Below are positions 11,556-20,512 of a stretch of DNA of 64,000 nucleotides, piece after piece (within the stretch, counting starts at the first letter, position 1; the number at the start of each line of letters is the position of its first letter). The position numbers and the translations under genes were made by a program. The stretch is taken from the NCBI RefSeq assembly GCF_000744815.1, contig NZ_JQMQ01000005.1, positions 4,596,055 to 4,660,054 on the forward strand, read 5' to 3'. This stretch comes from Phaeacidiphilus oryzae TH49 (GTDB lineage: Bacteria > Actinomycetota > Actinomycetes > Streptomycetales > Streptomycetaceae). The notes below the pieces were generated by a model. That model worked only from the letters and a program-made list of their open reading frames with translations, made no database searches and was not told the DNA's origin.

Positions 11556-12878
11556 ATGTCGATACGTGCCAGCCGAACGCTTCTCTCCCTAGCGGCCGCC
11601 ACCGCGCTCCTCGCCACGGCGGCCGCTTGCAGCTCCAGCGGAGGGAAATCCTCCACCGCGCCAAGCGCCACAGGTCCGGCCAAGGGCACGATCACCTGGT
11701 ACGCCAACCAGTTCGGCCCCACCGGAACCGATGTGCGCAAGACCCTGATCACCGCCTTCGAGAAGGCGAATCCGGGCATCACGGTCAAGCTCCAGCAGGC
11801 CCCCTCGGATTCCGACGCCTTCCGTTCCGCGGTGACCACCCAGATCTCCGGCGGATCCAGCTCCTTCGACGTCTACAACGGCGATGTCATCTGGCCCGCG
11901 CAGTTCGGCCAGGCGAAGCTGGCGCTTCCGCTCGACTCGTACTTCCCGGCGGACTACTGGAAGTCCTTCTCGCCCGGGCTGGTCGACTCGCTGACGTACA
12001 AGAACCAGAAGATGGCGGCTCCGCTCTTCACGGACAACGCCTTCCTCTTCTATCGCAAGGATCTGCTACAGAAGGCGCACCTTCCGGTTCCCACCACCTG
12101 GGAGCAGTTGAAGAGCGAGGCCCAGCAGCTGCAGAAGTCCGGCGCGGTGAAGTACGGGTTCGCCGGCCAGTGGGCCTCGTACGAGGGGCTCACCTGCGAC
12201 TGGACCGAGTTCGCCGCGGACGCGGGCGCGCAGAACGTCAGCTCCGACGGCACCAAGTCCACCATCAACTCGGCGCAGGCGAACAAGGCGCTGACCTTCA
12301 TGCGCGGCCTGATCAGCAGCGGCGTCGCCCCGTCCGCGATCACCAGCTTCCAGGAGCAGCAGTCGGAGACCCTGTTCACCCAGGGCCAGGTGGCCTTCCT
12401 GCGCAACTGGACCTACGCCTACGCGGACTCCAACTCCTCCAGCTCGTCGGTGAACGGCAAGGTCGGGATCGCAACCCTGCCCACCTTCCAGGGCCAGTCC
12501 GCGCCCGGCTACTCGGCCACCGGCGGGTGGAACCTGTACATCAACCCGCACAGCAAGAACGTCTCCGCCGACGTCGCCTTCATCAAGTGGATGACCGGCG
12601 CGGACGCGCAGAAGATCCTGGCCACCCAGGGCGGCGAGATCCCGACCGTGGCCAGCGTGCTGGCCGACCCGTCCGTGCAGTCCGCGAACCCGGCGTACCC
12701 GATCGCGGCGAAGAACAAGCTGCAGGCGCGCCCCTCCAACGTGGCCGCGTACGCGCAGGTCAGCCAGGGGATCTACAGCAACATCAACGCCGCGCTCTCC
12801 GGGTCCGCCACGCCGTCGAGCGCGCTGGCGGCGGCGGACAAGGCGATCAGCTCGGCGCTGAACAACAGCGGCCTGTGA
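11556..12878 (+). CDS. Sugar ABC transporter substrate-binding lipoprotein
   Basis: A 440-residue extracytoplasmic solute-binding protein of the carbohydrate (MalE/trehalose-maltose) group. The N-terminus has a positive region (SIRASR), a hydrophobic stretch and a Cys at about residue 27 followed by SSSGGKSS, as in lipoproteins; the -3 to -1 residues are Ala rather than Leu, so the lipobox is degenerate. The mature part starts GTITWYANQFGPTGTDVRKTLITAFEKANPGI and continues with typical family blocks (AAPLFTDNAFLFYRKDLL; QVAFLRNWTYAYAD). A strong AAGGAGA ribosome site precedes ATG 11556. The two permease genes follow in the same operon. The ligand is probably an oligosaccharide such as trehalose or maltose, which I cannot settle. 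Confidence 0.9.
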   Translation: MSIRASRTLLSLAAATALLATAAACSSSGGKSSTAPSATGPAKGTITWYANQFGPTGTDVRKTLITAFEKANPGITVKLQQAPSDSDAFRSAVTTQISGGSSSFDVYNGDVIWPAQFGQAKLALPLDSYFPADYWKSFSPGLVDSLTYKNQKMAAPLFTDNAFLFYRKDLLQKAHLPVPTTWEQLKSEAQQLQKSGAVKYGFAGQWASYEGLTCDWTEFAADAGAQNVSSDGTKSTINSAQANKALTFMRGLISSGVAPSAITSFQEQQSETLFTQGQVAFLRNWTYAYADSNSSSSSVNGKVGIATLPTFQGQSAPGYSATGGWNLYINPHSKNVSADVAFIKWMTGADAQKILATQGGEIPTVASVLADPSVQSANPAYPIAAKNKLQARPSNVAAYAQVSQGIYSNINAALSGSATPSSALAAADKAISSALNNSGL

Positions 12879-12962
12879 CCAGCCGGTAGTCGACGACCAG
12901 TCGATCGGGCGGGCACCGCCCGCCCGATCGGCGGCCACGGGACGGGGAGAGGGGGCGCCGGA

Positions 12963-13946
12963 ATGGCGTCGGAGAGTCAGGCGGCGGGCGCGGTGGACCG
13001 GCGCCCGGGCGGCGGCGGTGCGGGTCCGAAGCGCGGGGGACGCAGCGCGCGGAGTGTGCTGGAGCGCCGATCGGCGCGGCTGGGCTGGACGTTCGCCTCG
13101 CCGGCGCTGCTGGTGGTCGCGGCGGTGATGATCTTCCCGATCGTCTTCTCGGTGGTGATGTCCTTCAGCAACGTGGAGGTCACCGCGAACGGCTTCCACC
13201 TCTCCGGCACCACCGGGGGCAACTACTCGGTGCTCTTCCACGCCGACCGGTGGCGGCACGCGCTCTACTTCACCGTGCTGTACACCATCGGCACCGTGCT
13301 GGTGGAGATCATCCTCGGCACGATGATCGCGCTGGTGCTGGAGCGGCTGCGGGTCGGCCGCGGCTGGATGATGGCGCTGCTGCTGCTTCCGTGGGCGATG
13401 ATCACGGTCATCTCGGCGGAGCTGTGGGCGTACATCTACAACGGGGTCTACGGCGTGCTCAACTCGATCCTCCATCCGCTGGTCGGGCACGACGTCAACG
13501 TCCTCGGCAACTCGGTCCAGGCGACCATCGCGATGGCGGTCGCGGACATCTGGAAGACCACCCCGTTCGTGGCGATCATCGTGCTGGCCGGGCTGGTGAT
13601 GCTGCCGAGCGATGTGGTCGAGGCGGCGCGGATCGACGGGGCAGGGGCCTGGACGATCTTCTTCCGGGTGCGGCTGCCGCTGCTGCGGCCGACCCTGGCG
13701 ATCGCCGTGATGTTCCGCATCCTGCAGGCCTTCGGCCTCTTCGACCTGCCCTTCGTCCTCACCAACGGCGGGCCGGGCAACTCGACGGAGTCGCTGGCGG
13801 TGCTCGGCTACCGGGTGCTCTTCAACGATCTGAAGTTCGGCCCGGGGGCGGCCGTCGCGACCAGTACGGCGGTGCTGGTGCTGATCGGCTGCCTGATCTT
13901 CCTGAAGGTGTTCCGTACCCAGGTCGGCGAGGAGGAGACGGTCTGA
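12963..13946 (+). CDS. Sugar ABC transporter permease (MalF-type)
   Basis: A 327-residue inner-membrane permease. After a charged cytoplasmic N-terminus come about six membrane segments (LLVVAAVMIFPIVFSVVMSF, MMALLLLPWAMITVISAELWAYI and others). The EAA loop that docks the ATPase reads EAARIDGAGAWTIFFRVRLP. A GGGAGAGGGGG ribosome region precedes ATG 12963. The stop overlaps the next start by one base (TGATG), so the two permeases are translationally coupled. Confidence 0.92.
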   Translation: MASESQAAGAVDRRPGGGGAGPKRGGRSARSVLERRSARLGWTFASPALLVVAAVMIFPIVFSVVMSFSNVEVTANGFHLSGTTGGNYSVLFHADRWRHALYFTVLYTIGTVLVEIILGTMIALVLERLRVGRGWMMALLLLPWAMITVISAELWAYIYNGVYGVLNSILHPLVGHDVNVLGNSVQATIAMAVADIWKTTPFVAIIVLAGLVMLPSDVVEAARIDGAGAWTIFFRVRLPLLRPTLAIAVMFRILQAFGLFDLPFVLTNGGPGNSTESLAVLGYRVLFNDLKFGPGAAVATSTAVLVLIGCLIFLKVFRTQVGEEETV

Positions 13947-14848
13947 TGGCCGTGACCAGTGGAACCGTCGGCCCGGACGTCACCGCGGTACGCGGCTCGG
14001 CGGCGACGGCCGGGCACGGGCGCCGGCGGGGCGCACGGAAGTGGCTCAACGGCACCAACCTGGCCGCGCTGCTGGTCGCGCTGTTCGTGGCGCTGCCGCT
14101 GTACTGGCTGGTGGCGAGCTCCTTCAAGGGCGACAAGGAGATCGGCACCCCGCATCTGTATCCGCATGCGGCGACCGGGGCCAACTACAGCAACGCGTTC
14201 TCGCAGTACGCGTTCACCACCTACATCGAGAACTCGGCGATCATCGCGGTGTCGACGACGGTGCTGGTGCTGGGGCTCGGGACCTTCGCGGGGTACGCGC
14301 TGGCGCGGCTGCCGGTGCGGGGCAAGACCGGGGTCATGACGGCGCTGCTGATGATCTCGCTCTTCCCGACGGTGGCGCTGGTCGCCCCGCTGTATCTGCT
14401 GCTGCGCGACATCGGGTGGCTGAACAGCTACCAGGGGCTGATCCTCGCCTACACGGCGCTGACGCTGCCGTTCGCGATCTGGATCCTGCGGAACTACTTC
14501 CTGTCGATTCCGAAGGAGATGGAGGAGGTCGCCTGGGTGGACGGGGCGTCGCCGGCGCGGACCGTCGTGTCGGTGATCCTGCCGCAGGCGCTGCCGGGGC
14601 TGTTCACGGCGGGGGTGTTCACCTTCGTGGCGGCGTGGACCGAGTTCCTGATCGCGCTGAGCGTGAACAGCGCGGACCGGTACCGGACGATTCCGGTCGG
14701 GATCGCGCTGTTCGGTGGGCAGTTCGTGACGCCGTACGGGACGATCTTCGCCGCGTCGGCGGTGGCGATGCTGCCGATCGCGCTGCTGGTTCTGATCTTC
14801 CGCCGGGCGGTCGTCTCCGGTCTGACCGCCGGGGCGGTCAAGGGCTAG
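13946..14848 (+). CDS. Sugar ABC transporter permease (MalG-type)
   Basis: A 300-residue partner permease with six predicted membrane helices and the EAA motif EEVAWVDGASPARTVVSVILPQALPG. The operon ends here without an ATPase gene. In streptomycetes the shared ATPase MsiK energises several sugar importers, so that is the likely partner (inference). A palindromic repeat cluster follows directly and may end transcription. Confidence 0.92.
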   Translation: MAVTSGTVGPDVTAVRGSAATAGHGRRRGARKWLNGTNLAALLVALFVALPLYWLVASSFKGDKEIGTPHLYPHAATGANYSNAFSQYAFTTYIENSAIIAVSTTVLVLGLGTFAGYALARLPVRGKTGVMTALLMISLFPTVALVAPLYLLLRDIGWLNSYQGLILAYTALTLPFAIWILRNYFLSIPKEMEEVAWVDGASPARTVVSVILPQALPGLFTAGVFTFVAAWTEFLIALSVNSADRYRTIPVGIALFGGQFVTPYGTIFAASAVAMLPIALLVLIFRRAVVSGLTAGAVKG

Positions 14849-14887
14849 CCAGCCAGCCGGCCGGGGGCGGGCGGGGCCTTCGAGTGC

Positions 14888-15056
14888 GGCGCCGCAGGCG
14901 CTGGCATGGGGGCGCGGGGAACTGCGCGCCCAGCGGCGCGGCCTGGCGCACTCGGCAACGGAGTCCGGGTTGCAACTCGGTGGCCGTTGCCGGGTGCGGC
15001 GGCGTTGCGCGCGGGCCGCGCAGTTCCCCGCGCCCCTTTTTGCGCCTGCGGCGCCT
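14888..15056. repeat. Nested palindromic intergenic repeat (copy 2, complete)
   Basis: Three nested perfect inverted repeats share one centre. The outer 14-bp arms GGCGCCGCAGGCGC lie at 14888-14901 and 15043-15056. The middle 20-bp arms GGGGCGCGGGGAACTGCGCG lie at 14909-14928 and 15018-15037. The inner 9-bp arms CGGCAACGG lie at 14954-14962 and 14985-14993. A T5 run follows the middle arm on the + strand, so it may also terminate the ABC operon. Confidence 0.9.
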
Positions 15057-15082
15057 TGGTGCGGGGGCGTTGTGGGTGGGCG

Positions 15083-15124
15083 GCGCAGTTCCCCGCGCCC
15101 CTTGCTTGCGCCTGCGGCGCTGCG
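15083..15124. repeat. Half copy of the palindromic repeat
   Basis: GCGCAGTTCCCCGCGCCCC followed by GCGCCTGCGGCGCTGCG repeats the right-hand arms of the element at 14888-15056, in the same order and about 67 bp further on. The word TGCGCCTGCGGCGCTGCG recurs near 61.7 kb. Confidence 0.8.
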
Positions 15125-15143
15125 TTTGGGGCGTGGGGGACGG

Positions 15144-18100
15144 TCAGCGGGGTACCGGGGTTGCTGCTCGGGTCAGGGCGCTGGCGAGGAGGGCCAGGTC
15201 GGTGGGGCCGTTGCCGAGTTCGCGGACGGGGCGGCGGGTGGGGGGCGCGCCCATCTCCGACCAGTCGAGAGCGACGACCGTCGGGCGGAGGGTGGCCGTC
15301 CGCGGGATCCGGCCGGAGACCAGCGCGGTCTGGAAGGCCGTCACTCCGCCGTCGGGGTAGCGGACGTATGCCCGACCGGGCCGGTCCGCCGGGATCCCCG
15401 CCGCGTCGTCGAGGTGGAGCAGCGCGCGGGACGCCGCGGGGTCGTCGAGGCGCAGTCCGATCCGGAGTTGGGCCGCCTCGTCGAGCGCGCTGCCGGCCAG
15501 CGCCTCCGGCGCCGCCGTCGCGACGACCAGGTGGATGCCGACCCGTGCTCCCCGTGCCGCCAGCGCCGACAGCGCTCGCGCGGTCGTCGCGTCGCCGTCC
15601 GCGCGCAGCAGCTGTTCGAGGTCGTCGACGACGATCAGCCGCCTCGGCGGTGGCGGCGCGCTGGCCGCCGCTCCCGCGCCGCGCAGCAGGGAGAGCGCGT
15701 ACTCGGCGTACCAGGCGGCGAAGCCGCGCCCGGCGAACTGCTGTTCGCGGTGGGCGAGTTCGGCCAGCAGCGCGTCCGCCGCGCCCCGGTCGGCGGAGGC
15801 GCGGCAGTCGGTCACCTGCGGCAGCTCGGTGCAGGAGGCGAGGCCGCCGCCGGCCGCTCCGGGACGGCCCTCCAGGACGGTGATCCGCAGCCGGTCCGGG
15901 CCCTCGGCGACCGCGAGCGAGGCGATCAGGGTCCGCAGCAGCTCCGTCTTCCCGGACCCCCGGTCGCCCGCGACCAGCACATGGCCGGCCGCGCCCGGCA
16001 TCCCGCCGGAGTCGGCCAGGTCGATCGCGCACGGCCCGCCGTCCCGGGTGGCGCCCAGCACCGCGGTGACCGCGTCGGCGGTCGGCGGCACGGAAGCCCA
16101 GCGGGCGGAGAGCTTGGCGGGCGTGACGCTCTCCAGCTCCAGCAGGTCCAGCAGCCGGACCGAGGAGGGGAGGGGGCCGCTGGTGCGGCCGGGGTCGCCG
16201 GCCGCGCGGCCCCCGGGCGAGTCGGCCGGTTCGCGCAGCGGGGCCAGCGCGCGGGCCAGGCGCTCCGCCCACTCGGCGGAGACCATGTCCGCGGCGAGCT
16301 CCGCGCCCGCCTCCGGCAGCGAGAGCGACGGCGCGTCGAGCCGCAGCAGGGTGCCGACCTCGCCGCCGAGGGCGGCCACCGCGCCGAGGCCGGGCGGCAG
16401 CGCGGCCGGGTGCTCGGCGAGGACGATCGGGAAGATCCCGCGCGCGGGCCCGGCCGCCAGCAGCCGCTCGACGGCGTCGGCCGCCTCGCCGCTGCCCGGG
16501 TCGCCGTCCACCACCACCACGGTCAGCGGGTCCTGCGCCCGCGCGGCCGGGCGGCCGGCGTCGGTACGGGCGGTCAGCTCGCCGAGCCGGGCCACCGCCT
16601 GGTCCTGGTCCAGGCCGACCAGCAGCCGGCAGGGCTGGTCGTGGTGCGGCCGCAGATGCGGCAGCCAGTACAGCCAGGACCAGTCCTCGGTGCGGTCCGG
16701 CAAGGGCCGCTCGGCGTCCGCCGCGACCAGCACCAGTTCGAGGACGGAGGGGCCGTGCCAGGTGGCCAGCTGGGCGACCACGGCCCGGGCCAGCGCGGAG
16801 AGCCGCGGGCGGGCGCCGGCCAGGCCGAGGCTGCCGACCGCGCGCAGGTCGATCGCGGTGGGCGGGACGCCGACCGCCCCGGGCGCCGAGCTGCCGAGGC
16901 GGACGGTGAGGGCGTCCGGGTGCTCGGGCGAGCGCTCCCACAGCCGCGGGCCCGGGCCGAGCGCGGTGAGCAGCACGGCGGCCGGGTCCGGCCAGCGGTC
17001 CCGCAGCTCAGCGGCCTGCCGCTCGGCGGCGAGCGTGGCCGACCGGGCGAGGCCCCGGCCGCCGCGGGCGCCGCCCGGATGTCCGGCGGGGTCGGAGGGC
17101 GCGGCCGGCCGGCGGCTGAGGGTGGGCAGCGGAGGGAACGGCTCCCGGCCGCTGATCGCGTTCCGGCTGCGGAGGAGGAAGCGGCGGGCGCGGGCCGCCG
17201 TGATCGGGTGGATCGAGGGGCGCGGGCGGAGACCGCGCGCCGGCCGCACGCCGGGGCGCCCGGGGCGGCGGGGGCGCCAGGGCCGGCCGGATCCGGGTCC
17301 GCGCCAGGGTGCGGCCCGCCCGGGTGGTGGGGGGCGAGGGAGGCCGGGGTGCCGGAGATCGGGGTGTCGCGACCGCCGCGGTCGCCACGCTCTCCACGGC
17401 GGTCGGCCGGTGCGCCGGGCTCCGGGGCGGCAGCGGGCGCCGCCGGGGCGGCGCTCGCCGCGGCCGCCGCCGCGGACGGCGGGCCCCAGCGCTGGGTGGG
17501 CACGCCGGCGGCCGCGCGCGAGGGCAGCGGAGCGCCCGGCAGGGCGAGATGCCCCCGTCCGTCCGGAAGCGGTGCGCCGGCGGCGCCTCCCGCGCCTCCC
17601 GCGCCGGCCTCCTCGGCCTCGCCGCCGGCCGCGGCGGGTTGCAGCGTCGTCACCCGAAGGGTGGTCTCCCCGGCGCGGATCAGCGCCTCGGGTCCGGGCA
17701 CGGGGTACGGCTCCGCGCCGACCGGGGCCCCGTCCAGCGTGGTGCCGTTGGTCGAGCCCTGGTCGGCGACGCTGCACCGGCCGTCCTGATCGACCTCGAC
17801 GACCAGGTGCAGCCGGGAGACGTCCGGATCGTCCAGCGGAACGTCCGCGTCCGCCGCCCGCCCGATCCGCACCTGGCCGGCGTGCAGCAGATGCACCCCG
17901 CCCGCGTCCGGCCCGCCCACCACATGGAGCTCGGCCCGCACCTCCGGGTCGTCCGGCCGGTCGGCGACCGGCGCCGGGCCGTCCACGGCCAGCACCGCGC
18001 CCTCGATCAGCGGGGGAAGCCCGAGCACCGCCCGGTCCTCCAGCCGCCGCTCCCCGGCGTACAGGTGCACATGCGTGGCCGCGCGCCCGTCCCGCCCGGC

Positions 18101-18262
18101 GCGTGCGCCCTGGCGCAGGCCGACCGAGCCGGCGAGCGCGCCCGCCACGGTCCCCAACGTGGTGCCGTCCGGGGCGGTCACCAGCACGTCGGAGGCATGC
18201 CTGTGCGCTTCGCCGCCCTGGCCGCCGCTCCGCGGCCCGAGCACGGTCAGCCGGATCTGCAC
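15144..18262 (-). pseudogene. FHA-domain FtsK/SpoIIIE-like ATPase, apparent frameshift
   Basis: Two frames together make one protein of about 1039 residues. The N-terminal part (from GTG 18262, behind a GGAAGGGG ribosome site) contains an FHA phosphothreonine-binding domain at about residues 125-180 ([25 protein letters not shown] ... DQGSTNGTTLDG). The C-terminal part, read in another frame from about 17270 down to 15144, is an FtsK/SpoIIIE-type ATPase with Walker A AGDRGSGKTELL and Walker B RRLIVVDDLEQLL. The frames join between about 17225 and 17280 in a Gly/Pro/Ala-rich linker; one missing base would explain it. The gene is divergent from two Ser/Thr kinases, which could supply the phosphothreonine ligand. 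Whether it is truly broken or a sequencing error cannot be decided here. Confidence 0.75.
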
Positions 18263-18380
18263 TGTCGCTCGGCCCCTTCCCGCGTGCTGTCCGTCTGTGG
18301 ACCCCCGTGTTCCCCGTTGCCGGTGAGCATCCTCCCATCCGCGACGGACAACGCGCGCCGGTTACCGCCTCAGATGATCT

Positions 18381-18432
18381 TGTCAGGAGTACGGAGTCAA
18401 CCCCTAGGGGGATCCCCTGAATACTCCTGACA
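18381..18432. promoter_or_regulatory. Inverted repeat between FHA gene and kinase genes
   Basis: Perfect 11-bp arms TGTCAGGAGTA (18381-18391) and TACTCCTGACA (18422-18432) enclose the palindrome CCCCTAGGGG (18401-18410), overlapping AGGGG-GAT-CCCCT. The right arm ends 27 bp before a TAGAGT -10 element (18460-18465), so it covers the -35 zone of the kinase promoter. It may be an operator shared by the divergent genes. Confidence 0.6.
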
Positions 18433-18459
18433 GCGGCGGTCGCCCTCATCGAACGTGGA

Positions 18460-18465
18460 TAGAGT
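18460..18465 (+). promoter_or_regulatory. -10 element of first kinase gene
   Basis: TAGAGT matches TANNNT and lies 23 nt before the AGGAG ribosome site (18489-18493) of the kinase gene. No consensus -35 box is present. Confidence 0.4.
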
Positions 18466-18500
18466 TGCCGAAACACCCGAGCGCGGCGAGGAGTACGAGA

Positions 18501-20279
18501 GTGCGGCCGGTAGGCAGCAAGTACCTGCTCGAGGAGCCGCTGGGGCGCGGCGCCACGGGCACCGTCTGGCGTGCCCTGGTGCGGCCGGCGGACGCCGACG
18601 GGGCGGGGGGCGCGACGCTGCAGCCCGGGGTCGCGGTCCCGGTGGCCGGCGAGCGAGTCGCGATCAAGGTCCTGCGCGAGGAGCTCGCGAACGACCCCGA
18701 TGTGGTGATGCGCTTCCTGCGCGAGCGGTCGGCGCTGCTGCGGCTGCGTCACGACAACATCGTCCGGGTCCGCGACCTGGTGGTCGAGGGCGAGCTCCTG
18801 GCCCTGGTGATGGATCTGGTGCAGGGCCCTGACCTCCACCGCTACCTCCGCGAGAACGGCCGCATCGCGCCGGCCGCCGGCGCGCTGCTGATGGCCCAGG
18901 TCGCCGACGCGCTGGCGGCGAGCCACGCGGACGGCATCGTCCACCGCGACCTCAAGCCGGCCAACGTGCTGCTGGCCACCGGTCCGGAGGCGGGCGGCGG
19001 GGCGGACGGCTCGCTCGGACGGCCGATGCTCACCGACTTCGGCATCGCCCGGCTCGCCGATTCGCCCGGCGTCACCCGTACCCACGAGTTCGTCGGTACG
19101 CCGGCGTACGTCGCGCCGGAGACCGCCGAGGGGCTGCCGCAGACCTCCGCGGTCGACGTCTACGGTGCCGGGATCATGCTGTACGAACTGGTGACCGGCA
19201 GGCCGCCGTTCGAGGGGGAGGGCCCGCTGCAGATCCTGCAGGCCCACCTCACCCAGGAGGCGCGCCGGCCCAGCTCGCTGCCCGAGCCGCTGTGGGCGGT
19301 GATCGAGCGCTGCCTGCGGAAGAGCCCGGCCGAGCGCCCGAGCGCCGCCGCGCTGGCCAACGCGCTGCGTACGGTGGCCGCCGGGATCGGGGTGCACGCC
19401 ACGCCGGAGGCGATCTACGCCGCCGAGCGGATCGCCGAGCGACTCACCCCGGACCCGTCCCCGGCGGCGGTGCCGGGCACCGGCACGGGCACCGGGCCGA
19501 ACGACCCGACCGTCCCGCAGGGCGTCTCCCACGACTCGGCGGCGCCGACCGTCGCTGCCTCGGCGCTGGGCGTGGCGGGCGCCGCCGCTGCCGCTGCCGC
19601 CGCGCGCACCGAGGTGCTGCGCGCGGACCGGCAGGACGCGGCGGCCACCGAGGTGATGCGACCGCAGGACCGCACGCAGGTGCTGCCGCCGACCGCGCCC
19701 CCGGCGGGCGGGCCCGGCGGGCCGGGCGGCCCGGGCGCCGGTTCTCCGCACCACCCGTGGGAGACCCAGCTCAAGGCGGCGCGGACGCGCAACGAGCAGA
19801 CCCAGGTGGGCTATCTTCCGCCGGCCCCGCCGCAGCCGGCCGGGCGTCCGCAGGTGGCGCCGGAGCCGTACCAGAACCGTCCGGTGCGCGCGCCCCAGCC
19901 GTACGCCCAGCCGTACGCCCCGGCGCGCGAGCCGGAGCGGAGCCGTCCGCCCCAGCGGGACTGGGAGCGCGAACGAGCCCGCGAGCGGGAGCGCGAACGG
20001 GAGCGGGAGCGCGAGCGCGAATGGGAGCGTGAACGAGAGCGCGAGCGCCGTCCGCGCCGGGAGCCGCGCCCGCGCCGGCGGATGCGGATCCCGGGCGGCG
20101 GCTGCCTCCGCACGCTGCTGATGCTGGTCGTGATCGCGGCGCTGATCTGGTACTTCACCCCGCTGCACAGCTGGGTGGACAACGTCATCCACTGGTGGAA
20201 CGGCCTGGTCGGCACGGTGAACCACGTGCGCAACGAGGTGCCCAAGGTCAATTTGCCGAGCACCCGTTCGGGCGGCTGA
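18501..20279 (+). CDS. Membrane Ser/Thr protein kinase with Arg/Glu-repeat linker
   Basis: A 592-residue Hanks-type kinase. Residues about 5-270 form the kinase domain: glycine loop GRGATGTVWRA, VAIK lysine (about residue 55), HRDLKPAN (about 148), DFGIAR (about 179) and a threonine-bearing activation loop (SPGVTRTHEFVGTPAYVAPE). A long Ala/Pro linker ends in an almost pure Arg-Glu run (about residues 487-528). A single membrane helix follows (LLMLVVIAALIWYF), then a 40-residue tail (WVDNVIHWWNGLVGTV) outside. There are no PASTA repeats. The start is GTG 18501 with AGGAG 7 nt upstream; an in-frame TTG at 18465 lacks a ribosome site. The tandem kinase arrangement upstream of prfB recalls pkaA/pkaB of S. 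coelicolor (memory). Confidence 0.9.
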   Translation: MRPVGSKYLLEEPLGRGATGTVWRALVRPADADGAGGATLQPGVAVPVAGERVAIKVLREELANDPDVVMRFLRERSALLRLRHDNIVRVRDLVVEGELLALVMDLVQGPDLHRYLRENGRIAPAAGALLMAQVADALAASHADGIVHRDLKPANVLLATGPEAGGGADGSLGRPMLTDFGIARLADSPGVTRTHEFVGTPAYVAPETAEGLPQTSAVDVYGAGIMLYELVTGRPPFEGEGPLQILQAHLTQEARRPSSLPEPLWAVIERCLRKSPAERPSAAALANALRTVAAGIGVHATPEAIYAAERIAERLTPDPSPAAVPGTGTGTGPNDPTVPQGVSHDSAAPTVAASALGVAGAAAAAAAARTEVLRADRQDAAATEVMRPQDRTQVLPPTAPPAGGPGGPGGPGAGSPHHPWETQLKAARTRNEQTQVGYLPPAPPQPAGRPQVAPEPYQNRPVRAPQPYAQPYAPAREPERSRPPQRDWERERAREREREREREREREWERERERERRPRREPRPRRRMRIPGGGCLRTLLMLVVIAALIWYFTPLHSWVDNVIHWWNGLVGTVNHVRNEVPKVNLPSTRSGG

Positions 20280-20365
20280 ACCCGCCCGTTCCCGCCCGTT
20301 CCCGCCCGCTTCCGCCCGCTCCTGCCTGCGTGCCCGGCGCCCCACCGCCGGATGCGCAGGCGACT

Positions 20366-20395
20366 TTGACAATTTGTCGATTTACGCGCTGGTCA
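20366..20395 (+). promoter_or_regulatory. Possible promoter of the second kinase gene
   Basis: TTGACA (20366-20371) is a perfect -35 hexamer and overlaps a small palindrome (GACA-ATT-TGTC). The -10 at 17-18 bp spacing (TGGTCA) is poor. TACTTT at 20455-20460 is an alternative -10 closer to the gene. Confidence 0.35.
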
Positions 20396-20512
20396 TACCC
20401 GGACAAAAACCGCCGACGCCGTGCGCCGGTTCCCCAACTGCCCCGGAATCCGCGTACTTTGGTCGCTGGACTCCACCCCCCATCGCACCCCCACCGCGTT
20501 CTCGGAGCAGCC

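Noticed and set aside
6242-11839. A 1865-codon open frame on the minus strand over gdh
   Set aside because: Shadow of the gdh gene caused by high GC at third positions; the translation is Val/Leu/Gly/Asp/His-rich with no family sequence.
18263-20372. Extension of the FHA-ATPase open frame across the divergent kinase gene
   Set aside because: Only the part below 17.3 kb shows family sequence; the remainder is a shadow of the kinase gene.
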